This document shows positions 1 to 6,303 of a stretch of 6,820 bases of DNA, in pieces. The DNA is from Chlamydiota bacterium. GTDB taxonomy: Bacteria; Chlamydiota; Chlamydiia; Chlamydiales; Rhabdochlamydiaceae. Position 1 is the stretch's first letter. Every line of letters begins with the position of its first letter. Location of the stretch: positions 1 to 6,820 of the forward strand of contig VGMB01000084.1 in NCBI GenBank assembly GCA_016866585.1, given 5' to 3'. Under the pieces are notes generated by a model that worked only from the letters and a program-made list of their open reading frames with translations, was not told the DNA's origin and did no database searches. The position numbers and the translations under genes were made by a program.

Positions 1-731
1 TTAGTCATATCTTTGCCATCAAGTAATCCAACTATATATCTAGCCATTGCTCTACTTGCTGATTCATACAATGTAGGTTGAATTATGGATCCTTGGAGAT
101 CATCAAAGTGGAAGGATAAACCCAGGTATTTTCCCATTTTTGCTAAATATCCAATATCAAGTTTTGAATCACATCCAATTAATGCATCAAGTCTAATAAG
201 CTTAGAGTTGGCATATTGCATAATATTTTCTTCTGCCTGCTTTTTTGTAAAAGCATAACCACATTCACAACTCACTGGATATAAAGCAGCCGTACTGGAC
301 ATCTGAATAAATGGAACCCCCATTTCCTCGGAAACTTTAGCAAGAGTCGTTGGAAAGGTGACGTTAGAATGATACATCTCCTCATAAGAACCAGTAGACT
401 GCGCTGCACAATTAACAATACAATCTAATTTATTAACTTCGATTATTTTTTTTAATTGGCTTTCGTTTTCTTTAAATGTTATCTGAATTTGATCTGGTTT
501 CAATGCAGAAGATCTGGATGTTGAAAAGACCTCAACCTTCCTGGTCTGATTTAGAGCCGAAATAAACTCACCACCTAACCTCCCACTCGCTCCTGTAATC
601 ATCACTCTTCTTGCGCATTTTTGGGAATTCACAGTACCTCGAGATACCTCAATATACTTAGCCTTATTTGCAGCAATATTTTGACTTATTCGAGTCAATA
701 CACTACTGCGACTATTAATTATGGATGACAT
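1..731 (-). CDS. NAD(P)-binding extended short-chain dehydrogenase, RmlD/epimerase-like (3' end cut by window)
   Basis: The frame is open for 243 codons from ATG at 731 to the window edge, with no stop seen. It shows the Rossmann nucleotide-binding motif TGASGRLG (residues 46-53), an NCAAQ strand end (107-111), SST (145-147) and the catalytic pair Tyr159/Lys163 in YAFTK. This arrangement is that of extended SDR enzymes; the stretch from NCAAQ to SST most resembles dTDP-4-dehydrorhamnose reductase (RmlD) and sugar-nucleotide epimerases. A role in nucleotide-sugar or surface-polysaccharide metabolism is inference; the substrate cannot be read from the sequence. The oddity is about 43 residues before the Rossmann fold, where most relatives have 3-8. 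A GTG at 632 (codon 34) has a GAGG four bases upstream and would give a normal N-terminus. I keep ATG 731 because the frame is open and a good promoter lies just upstream, although the Shine-Dalgarno there is poor. No predicted signal peptide. Confidence 0.85.
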   Translation of the reverse strand, partial: MSSIINSRSSVLTRISQNIAANKAKYIEVSRGTVNSQKCARRVMITGASGRLGGEFISALNQTRKVEVFSTSRSSALKPDQIQITFKENESQLKKIIEVNKLDCIVNCAAQSTGSYEEMYHSNVTFPTTLAKVSEEMGVPFIQMSSTAALYPVSCECGYAFTKKQAEENIMQYANSKLIRLDALIGCDSKLDIGYLAKMGKYLGLSFHFDDLQGSIIQPTLYESASRAMARYIVGLLDGKDMT

Positions 732-763
732 AAAAACCAATATTTAAATAACAATATAATACT

Positions 764-793
764 ATTATACACTAAATTAAAATTAAAAGTGAA
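764..793 (-). promoter_or_regulatory. Sigma-70-type promoter for the SDR gene
   Basis: Reading the minus strand there is a perfect TATAAT (769-764) and, 18 bp upstream, TTCACT (793-788), which matches four of six positions of TTGACA. Transcription would start near 757, giving a leader of about 26 nt before ATG 731. This suggests the SDR gene is transcribed separately from the small gene at 841-1077. Prediction from consensus only; AT-rich DNA raises the chance of a false hit. Confidence 0.5.
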
Positions 794-840
794 CAGATAG
801 TATAAATATTAATTTAACGTCTTAAAATGCTGATATTTGA

Positions 841-1077
841 TTATTTAGGCGAACATTTAGAAATAGTAGCAATAAATACCAGCAGGCATAGAGAAAAACC
901 GTTGGACTCTTTCTTTTCTTTAAATACATGGTAATTAATTGCATAAGAAAACATCATAGACTCTAAAACCTTTTGAATGGCTGAGAAAATAGAGGTCTTT
1001 TTTTTAGGTTTTCCTAAATATTTTAAATTAAGCCCTGGTGATTTAGTAGTACCAAAAATTGGAGGTAGAGCGCCCAT
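841..1077 (-). CDS. Hypothetical small protein, 78 aa
   Basis: I do not recognise this protein. Reasons to accept it as a gene: ATG start, AAGAGG Shine-Dalgarno (1088-1083) five bases upstream, an extended -10 promoter just before that, and no competing gene on either strand. It is basic and lysine-rich in the first half (PKKK at residues 24-27), with a short hydrophobic run FSLCLLVFIATI at 61-72 near the C-terminus that is too short for a confident membrane span. Three cysteine/methionine-poor thirds give no recognisable metal site; the two cysteines (64, 75) flank the hydrophobic run. The Lys25-27 codons contain a run of eight A. It lies 109 bp upstream of the SDR gene in the same direction, and no clear terminator separates them. 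It could be a lineage-specific small protein or a remnant. Confidence 0.5.
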   Translation of the reverse strand: MGALPPIFGTTKSPGLNLKYLGKPKKKTSIFSAIQKVLESMMFSYAINYHVFKEKKESNGFSLCLLVFIATISKCSPK

Positions 1078-1108
1078 GATGACCTCTTCATTACTTCATT
1101 CCAATTAG

Positions 1109-1117
1109 ATTGTAACA
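1109..1117 (-). promoter_or_regulatory. Extended -10 promoter for the 78-aa gene
   Basis: On the minus strand 1117-1109 reads TGTTACAAT, i.e. the TG extension followed by TACAAT (five of six to consensus). No good -35 is found at 16-18 bp, which is usual for extended -10 promoters. Predicted start near 1102, with a leader of about 25 nt carrying the AAGAGG ribosome site. Confidence 0.4.
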
Positions 1118-1140
1118 TAAAAAAAGAATATTTTTTACAC

Positions 1141-1158
1141 TATTTTTAATTAAAAATA
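1141..1158. repeat. 18-bp perfect AT palindrome between divergent promoters
   Basis: TATTTTTAA is followed directly by its exact reverse complement TTAAAAATA. It lies in the 240-bp AT-rich region between the divergently oriented 78-aa and 269-aa genes, about 24 bp upstream of the minus-strand -10. It could be an operator or a site for a nucleoid protein; because it contains only A and T in very AT-rich DNA, chance is also plausible. Half of it (ATTAAAAATAA) recurs at 1211-1221. Confidence 0.35.
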
Positions 1159-1266
1159 AATTAAACAGCACTTAAATCGAAGATAAATAAAATTCGATCA
1201 CTGCAATTGAATTAAAAATAAGCCGGCAAAAAAAATAAACTTAATAAAAAATTAACAAAAAAATCG

Positions 1267-1272
1267 TATAAT
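1267..1272 (+). promoter_or_regulatory. -10 element for the 269-aa gene
   Basis: A perfect TATAAT lies 45 bp before the ATG at 1318. The best -35 candidates are poor: TTAATA at 1241-1246 gives a 20-bp spacer and TTAACA at 1252-1257 only 9 bp. Transcription would start near 1279, giving a leader of about 40 nt. A weak -35 may mean an activator is needed, or that this hexamer is a chance match in AT-rich DNA. Confidence 0.35.
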
Positions 1273-1317
1273 TAATCAATTCATTACAACTTAAAACATA
1301 AAATAAAAAGGGTAAAT

Positions 1318-2127
1318 ATGACTGTCACAACATCTTCTAATAATAACAAACCTATTGGGGAGTGTATCTTTTCCCTAAAAAGGGAGGTTGCTGTACCAAC
1401 CTTAACTTTTTTAACTCCCTCAGAACAATGTTTTCTAGCTTTAACAAATAAAGAAATTTTTAGATTTTTTAATGAAGTTATAACGAAACACAACACTCAA
1501 AATTACGATCCGGTAGTTTTTTATCGAAGTATCTTCCCGCCTAAATTTGCCGACAATACCGATTTTTTACGTGATTTCAGGAACCATCTGAAATATACAC
1601 CCATATCAGAATTAGTAAATTGCTGCAGGTTTTTAAGAAATATCTCGATAAATATCGAAGATGAAACAGGCAAGATCGACTTCATTTTTAGAAAAACCAA
1701 TCAACCTTGTACTTTTATAAATTCTTTGCAGAATAGACATGAGCTTACGGCTACGCTTTTGGAAAAAACAAAAGAAAGACTAATTCAGAATATACATCAA
1801 TCACGTTTTAGCGAATCCTTTAATGCAATAATGACCTCTACTGACAACGATCCTTGTATTGTAACAATAGTACAAATTGTACAAGCTAACTTTTTTTTTC
1901 ATCCTCTTTTTTCAGGCTCAATCCAAGAAGGAGAACAGCGAATACAGAAGGTAGGAGCACATATCTCGCCTTATCTAAGCAGATTGAACCATGATGAAGT
2001 TAGGAGTATTCTAGATATAGCTACAAGCTATGAAGTGCTTGGACAAGGCTATCCTCCAGTGGATCTGGCACTATTACACAGAAAATTAGAGCCAATTTTA
2101 AGAAGAGCCTTTAATCTACCTTATTAA
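1318..2127 (+). CDS. Hypothetical protein, 269 aa, possible lineage-specific effector-type protein
   Basis: I cannot assign this protein to a known family. ATG start with AAGGG (about 1308-1312) five bases upstream. There is no signal peptide and no membrane segment, so it is soluble and cytosolic or secreted by a non-Sec route. The first ten residues are almost all Thr, Ser and Asn without charge, a composition often seen in type III secretion substrates; this is suggestive only. Residues 29-51 (LTFLTPSEQ... LALTNKE...FF) resemble the second half of an F-box (FL-P-E--LAL-NKE), but the expected first half is not clear. The rest looks alpha-helical, with amphipathic stretches at about 142-170 and 203-262. 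Codons 192-194 are a run of nine T (FFF). It is the only plus-strand gene here, has its own -10, and converges on the arginase-like gene with a 20-bp gap. Confidence 0.8.
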   Translation: MTVTTSSNNNKPIGECIFSLKREVAVPTLTFLTPSEQCFLALTNKEIFRFFNEVITKHNTQNYDPVVFYRSIFPPKFADNTDFLRDFRNHLKYTPISELVNCCRFLRNISINIEDETGKIDFIFRKTNQPCTFINSLQNRHELTATLLEKTKERLIQNIHQSRFSESFNAIMTSTDNDPCIVTIVQIVQANFFFHPLFSGSIQEGEQRIQKVGAHISPYLSRLNHDEVRSILDIATSYEVLGQGYPPVDLALLHRKLEPILRRAFNLPY

Positions 2128-2136
2128 AAACTACAA

Positions 2137-2167
2137 GCAAACCGGTATTACTCTTTTACCGGTTTGC
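2137..2167 (-). terminator. Hairpin between convergent genes, likely terminator of the arginase-like gene
   Basis: A perfect 11-bp stem (GCAAACCGGTA at 2137-2147 paired with TACCGGTTTGC at 2157-2167) closes a 9-base loop. On the minus strand it is followed after TTGTAG by TTTTT, so it best serves the arginase-like gene; on the plus strand no T-run follows, although the same stem could slow transcription from the 269-aa gene. The stop codon of the arginase-like gene (2150-2148) lies inside the loop and its last codons form one arm. Confidence 0.65.
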
Positions 2168-3056
2168 TATGTCCCATAATTCTTCCTAAAATTTCAAGAC
2201 AAATACAAGCAGTTCTTTCATCCCTGTCCCTGTAGGGATTAAATTCAGCTATTTCGAAAGCTTTAAGCCTTTTATCATTCATAACAAGATTAAGCATTTT
2301 AAATAGCTCTGTGCTAACGATACCTCCATTAACAGGCTCAGCAACACCTGGTGCTTCTTTTGGATCCATAACCGCCATATCAAGAGTGACGCCATAACTA
2401 TCACAATTTTTAGAAACAATATCGATAGCCTCCTGCATAACTTCAGCAAATCCTTTCTTTTTAAGATCCTCCATGTAGAATACTTTTACATTCATTCTTT
2501 CTAGAAGTTCTTTTTCAGCACTTTCGAATTTCCTAACACCAATAAGGCAGATCTGATCAGGAGAAAAAACGGGTGACTTAATATTTTTAGGGAAAATCGA
2601 AGGATCTCCACAACCAAGAAGTGAAGCTAAAGGAACAGAATCCCACGAAAATGTACTTGATATACCTGCTATGTTGGAATCCATGCGAGCATCAATCCAA
2701 ATAAGCCCTAATTTTCCCTGTTTATTAAGGCCTTCTTTAACACCTGCCCAAGTACCAAGTGCCATCGAATGATCTCCTCCAACCACGATAGGGAAATACC
2801 CTTTTTCCATGCAATTAACAACCGCTTGGCTCAAGTGGCAATTCAACTCACAGATCAAACTGAGTAATTGTTCTGGTGGATTTTTTTGATGTTTTTCTTG
2901 GAAGAGTGGATATAAAATTTCCCAAAGATATTTTTGCTCTACTTTGCAACTTTTTAAAGCTACTTTTTTATATAGACTTTCAGGCCCATCTTCACATCCT
3001 CTTTGCTGCGCCCCCCAGCCAGAGGCGACTCCAATGATTTCACAATTACGATGCAA
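2148..3056 (-). CDS. Arginase/ureohydrolase-family protein with degenerate active site, probable pseudoenzyme
   Basis: The 302-residue length and fold landmarks are those of the arginase family: GWGAQQRGCEDGPE (13-26), GGDHS (93-97), IDARMD (121-126), LDMAVMDP (225-232) and EFNP (271-274). Active arginases hydrolyse arginine to ornithine and urea with two Mn ions. Aligned by eye to human arginase I, the Mn-A ligands are all kept (His96, Asp122, Asp126, Asp226), but the two ligands unique to Mn-B are replaced: the DAH histidine is Arg124 and the second Asp of DxD is Ala228. The proton-shuttle His141 position is Asp139. Glu271 (human Glu277) remains. A binuclear site is therefore unlikely. The start is non-standard: TTG at 3056, with GGAG (3068-3065) eight bases upstream; ATT at 3059 is the only other in-frame choice before a TAA at 3077. 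It follows hemE by 95 bp on the same strand and may share its transcript. Membership of the family is sure; function is not. Confidence 0.9.
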   Translation of the reverse strand: MHRNCEIIGVASGWGAQQRGCEDGPESLYKKVALKSCKVEQKYLWEILYPLFQEKHQKNPPEQLLSLICELNCHLSQAVVNCMEKGYFPIVVGGDHSMALGTWAGVKEGLNKQGKLGLIWIDARMDSNIAGISSTFSWDSVPLASLLGCGDPSIFPKNIKSPVFSPDQICLIGVRKFESAEKELLERMNVKVFYMEDLKKKGFAEVMQEAIDIVSKNCDSYGVTLDMAVMDPKEAPGVAEPVNGGIVSTELFKMLNLVMNDKRLKAFEIAEFNPYRDRDERTACICLEILGRIMGHSKPVKE

Positions 3057-3151
3057 AATGCACTCTCCATTTCGTTATTTTAATTTTTTTTTAAACAAAT
3101 GAAGGATTTTTATGAATTTATTTTTTTAACAAATAAAGAAGGATCTACTTA

Positions 3152-4174
3152 TTAGACCTTAAATTCTTTTACAGTTTGAACAAAAACTCGAACATTTTCC
3201 ATAGGTGTAAGGGGAAGTACACCGTGGCCAAGGTTCATGATCAGTCCTTTTTGACCATGTAGGGAAATAAGGATTTTTTTAGTTTCCTCAATTACCATAT
3301 CGCGAGAGGCGTCTCTCAAAAATTGAGCACACAAATTACCTTGGAGGATGATATTATCTCCTAAAATTTTACGAATTTCAGCCATATTCCCTTTTTCATC
3401 TATACTTATGGCTATAGGGTCAATTGAGGCTATTTCTTCAATAAATCTATGAGAATCTCGACAGAAAAAAATTACAGGAACACCCAGGTCTTTAAGACCC
3501 AATTTAATCATTTTCCAGTATGGAAGGCAAAACTTTTTAAACTCATCTAAAGATAGTATATTTGCCCATGAATCAAAGATCTGTATTGCATCGGCTCCAG
3601 CATGTACTTGCATCTTTGTATACTCAATACAAGCATCAGCTAGCTTTTGTAAAAAACTACAAAAATCATTGGGATGCTCGCTCATAAACGTCTTGGTTTT
3701 AGCAAAGGAAGATCTGCTTGCACCCTCTATCATATAGCTTGCCAAAGTAAAAGGAGCTGCACTAAAACCAAATAGTGGAACTTTAAGTTGCGGTTTTATA
3801 ATAGAAATAGTTTCTGCAACATATGACAATTTTCTTTCTAAATCAGAAAACCTTATAGACTTAAGATCTTCAAGAGTTTCAACGAAAGGTGAGACAAAAG
3901 GTCCACCATGATCAGGAAAAACAATCTTCCTATCAAAAGCTTCGGCTAAAACGAGTATATCTGAGAATAGTATTGCCGCGTCTACATCTAAAAGATGAAT
4001 GGGCAACATAGTAACCTCAGCTGCAAGCTTTGGATCGTGAAATAGTCTCCACAAGGAATGCTTAGCTCGCATATTTTGGTATTGCGGCATATAGCGTCCA
4101 GCCTGGCGCATAAGCCAGACTGGATGCCTTTCAGTATGTTGACCTTTTAGAACGCGCAGTAATAGATCGTTCAT
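3152..4174 (-). CDS. hemE: Uroporphyrinogen decarboxylase
   Basis: HemE removes four carboxyl groups from uroporphyrinogen III to give coproporphyrinogen III in cytosolic heme synthesis. The 340 residues are of normal length for the family. Signature segments are present: PVWLMRQAGRYMPQY (18-32) with Arg23 and Arg27, FSDIL (70-74) with the key Asp72, GFSAAPFTLASYMIEG (136-151) with Tyr147, IFDSWA (199-204) with Ser202, and NLGHGVLPLTP (314-324) with His317. These match human UROD Arg37, Arg41, Asp86, Tyr164, Ser219 and His339, so it should be active. The usual QGNLDP loop is QGNLCA here (278-283). Its ATG shares one base with the stop codon of tkt (TAATG), and no Shine-Dalgarno is visible, so it is probably translated by re-initiation after tkt. 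No terminator is obvious in the 95 bp before the arginase-like gene. Confidence 0.97.
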   Translation of the reverse strand: MNDLLLRVLKGQHTERHPVWLMRQAGRYMPQYQNMRAKHSLWRLFHDPKLAAEVTMLPIHLLDVDAAILFSDILVLAEAFDRKIVFPDHGGPFVSPFVETLEDLKSIRFSDLERKLSYVAETISIIKPQLKVPLFGFSAAPFTLASYMIEGASRSSFAKTKTFMSEHPNDFCSFLQKLADACIEYTKMQVHAGADAIQIFDSWANILSLDEFKKFCLPYWKMIKLGLKDLGVPVIFFCRDSHRFIEEIASIDPIAISIDEKGNMAEIRKILGDNIILQGNLCAQFLRDASRDMVIEETKKILISLHGQKGLIMNLGHGVLPLTPMENVRVFVQTVKEFKV

Positions 4175-6159
4175 TAGAGTAATCTTGCTACAATTGAGTC
4201 TACATTCAATCCAAAATCAGCAGCTAGATCGCTCTGAGGAGCTGACTCACCAAACGTATCTATACAGATTGCAATTCCTTCCGGACCAATCCATTTTGCC
4301 CATCCAAAACTTGTAGCAGCTTCTATACTTACTCTCTTTCCTAAGTCACCACCAACAACGGAGTGTCTATATTCCTCTGATTGTGCCTCAAATAGTTCCC
4401 AGCAAGGCATAGAAACAACACGAACTGATTTGCCCATCTTTTCAAGAGCAGCAGCCACATCGAGAGCGAGCGAGACTTCAGATCCTGTTGCAAATAATGA
4501 AAAATCAGGTTTCCTTGTCTCTTTTTTAATGATGTAAGCACCTTTACCAACACCTTGATCATATGGCACATTAGCTCCAGCCAACTCAGGAAGAGCTTGC
4601 CTGCATAGTATAATAGCCGTAGGTCCTCTGAATCTGAGAGCAGCCAACCAAGCCATCTTAACTTCCCAGTTATCAGCTGGACGAATCACCTGAATACCAG
4701 GCATAGCTCGAAGTGAGGCTAAATGCTCAATTGGTTGGTGTGTGGGACCATCTTCTCCAACGAAAATAGAATCATGAGTAAACTGATATATCACTGGAAT
4801 TTTAGATAAAGCAGCAAGACGAATTGCATTTCTCATGTAGTCAGAAAAAGTAAAAAATGTACCAACAAACGGAACAAACATGTGAGTTTGAGAAAGACCT
4901 GTTGCCATGGTTCCCATCGCAAATTCTCTTACTCCAAATTTAATGTTTCTTCCATTGAAATTACCAGGAGTAATTGCTGGATATTTTTTTATCATAGTCA
5001 TATCAGAAGAAGAAAGATCTGCAGATCCTCCATAGATTTGAGGAAGAGCATCAGCTAAAACGTTAATTACGTTATTCGATGAGCTCCTGGTGGCCATTGG
5101 GTTCTTCATTTCTATATTTCTTAAAATATCCTCGATATTTTCAGGGATATGTCTTTCGACCATGCGCATAAACACTTTGTATTCTTCAGGATATGCCTCA
5201 CCCCAGCTACGGAACATTTCCTTCCACTTTTGCTCCATCTGAGAATCTTTTACAAGTCTTTGTTCGAAGTAAGAGTATACTGTTTGAGGGACGTAGAAAT
5301 CTTCCTCTGGAAGGCCTAAAGCCTTTTTAGTAGCTTCAACTTCTTCCTCTCCGAGAGGAGATCCATGAACCTTATGTGTACCGGATTTCGTAGCAGCACC
5401 TTTTCCAATGACAGTTGTCATAATAACAAGACAAGGCTTAGTTTGATGGTCTCTGATCTGGGTGAAAATTTTGTCCATAGCATCGAAATCGTACCCATCG
5501 AGTTCATATACATCCCATCCATATGCCTCATATCGCATTTTTGTATTTTCCGAAGCAGAGTCTTTGAGATTTCCGTCTAATGTTATGCCGTTGTAATCAT
5601 ATATTAAAACAAGGTTATCAAGTTTAAGATGCCCTGCAAGAGCGGAAGCTTCGGAAGATACGCCTTCCATAAAGCACCCATCTCCCCCTAAACAATAGAC
5701 TTTGCTATTGAATAGTGGAAAATTATCCTTATTAAATTTAGAGGCTAAAATCTTTAGACCAAGAGCTTGACCTACAGCATTTCCTATACCTTGTCCCAAA
5801 GGACCAGTTGTTGCCTCAACTCCGTCAGTAATATGAAATTCGGGATGACCAGGAGTCTTTGAATGTCTTTGTCTAAATCTTTTTATTTCATCCATCGAAA
5901 GATGAAATCCGGATAAATGCAATAAAGAATAAAGAAGCATAGAGCCGTGGCCTGCGGATAAAATAAAGCGATCTCTATTAAGCCATTTAGGATTTTTTGG
6001 ATTATGTCTCAAAAGAACCCCATATAAATAAGCCCCAAACTCAGCGCATCCCATAGGTAAACCAGGGTGGCCAGAATTGGCTTTTTGTACAGCCTCCATC
6101 GAAAGCTCCCTTACGACATTAGCTATTTTACCTAGCTGCTTTTTTAAATCTGAATCCAT
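4174..6159 (-). CDS. tkt: Transketolase
   Basis: This thiamine-diphosphate enzyme moves two-carbon units between ketose and aldose phosphates in the non-oxidative pentose phosphate pathway; it acts as a cytosolic dimer. The 661 residues match the usual length. The pyrophosphate domain comes first: HPGLPMG (31-37), GHG with His71, TTGPLGQGIGNAVG (117-130), the ThDP motif GDG at 159-161 ending at Asn190 (YDYNG, where many relatives have DDN), and HGSPLG (265-270). The pyrimidine domain follows: GGSADL (377-382), VREF with catalytic Glu412, and THDSIFVGEDGPTHQPIE (461-478) with Asp470 and His474. Arg520 in LCRQ binds substrate phosphate in relatives. The C-terminal domain runs from about 535. 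All expected catalytic residues are present. GGAG (6170-6167) lies seven bases before the ATG. It is the first gene of a coupled tkt-hemE unit; I see no convincing promoter in 6160-6257. Confidence 0.97.
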   Translation of the reverse strand: MDSDLKKQLGKIANVVRELSMEAVQKANSGHPGLPMGCAEFGAYLYGVLLRHNPKNPKWLNRDRFILSAGHGSMLLYSLLHLSGFHLSMDEIKRFRQRHSKTPGHPEFHITDGVEATTGPLGQGIGNAVGQALGLKILASKFNKDNFPLFNSKVYCLGGDGCFMEGVSSEASALAGHLKLDNLVLIYDYNGITLDGNLKDSASENTKMRYEAYGWDVYELDGYDFDAMDKIFTQIRDHQTKPCLVIMTTVIGKGAATKSGTHKVHGSPLGEEEVEATKKALGLPEEDFYVPQTVYSYFEQRLVKDSQMEQKWKEMFRSWGEAYPEEYKVFMRMVERHIPENIEDILRNIEMKNPMATRSSSNNVINVLADALPQIYGGSADLSSSDMTMIKKYPAITPGNFNGRNIKFGVREFAMGTMATGLSQTHMFVPFVGTFFTFSDYMRNAIRLAALSKIPVIYQFTHDSIFVGEDGPTHQPIEHLASLRAMPGIQVIRPADNWEVKMAWLAALRFRGPTAIILCRQALPELAGANVPYDQGVGKGAYIIKKETRKPDFSLFATGSEVSLALDVAAALEKMGKSVRVVSMPCWELFEAQSEEYRHSVVGGDLGKRVSIEAATSFGWAKWIGPEGIAICIDTFGESAPQSDLAADFGLNVDSIVARLL

Positions 6160-6257
6160 GTAAAAACTCCAAAAATTTATGTAGTGTATCTTTAAGTTTT
6201 AACTCTAATTATGTAATACAGGCAAGGAAAAAAGCCTAAGAAAACATGTGGGATTTT

Positions 6258-6292
6258 AAGAAAACAAAAGAGGATGACCCAAGGTCATCCTC
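6258..6292 (-). terminator. Intrinsic terminator of the outer-membrane protein gene
   Basis: A perfect 10-bp stem (GAGGATGACC at 6270-6279 with GGTCATCCTC at 6283-6292) and a 3-base loop are followed on the minus strand by TTTTGTTTTCTT. It begins 11 bp after the stop codon at 6304, and it isolates the downstream tkt-hemE unit from the barrel gene's transcript. Confidence 0.9.
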
Positions 6293-6303
6293 AGAGTCAG
6301 AAT

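Noticed and set aside
1284..1496. Open frame on the minus strand opposite the start of the 269-aa gene
   Set aside because: It overlaps the 5' end and promoter of a better-supported gene on the other strand, has no ribosome site I trust, and shows no recognisable protein character.
3081..3144. Two similar AT-rich segments ending GAAGGAT (3081-3107 and 3115-3144), and a 7-bp TTTATTT/AAATAAA stem at 3117-3137, between hemE and the arginase-like gene
   Set aside because: The likeness is mostly poly-T and poly-A, the stem has no G-C pair and no T-run follows on the minus strand, so neither a tandem duplication nor a hemE terminator is convincing.
4341..4571. Open frame on the minus strand within tkt
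   Set aside because: It lies in another frame of the well-conserved C-terminal domain of transketolase, so it is a shadow.
5365..5580. Open frame on the plus strand within tkt
   Set aside because: It is antisense to conserved ThDP-domain codons of transketolase and has no family resemblance.
4174..6159. YDYNG in transketolase where many relatives have DDN
   Set aside because: The Mg-binding Asn190 is kept, and the residue before it varies among transketolases, so this is not a sign of lost activity.
6160..6257. Possible tkt promoter (TTGCCT, TACACT) upstream of the tkt start
   Set aside because: No -35/-10 pair has both acceptable matches and 16-18 bp spacing; a promoter must exist after the strong terminator, but I cannot place it.
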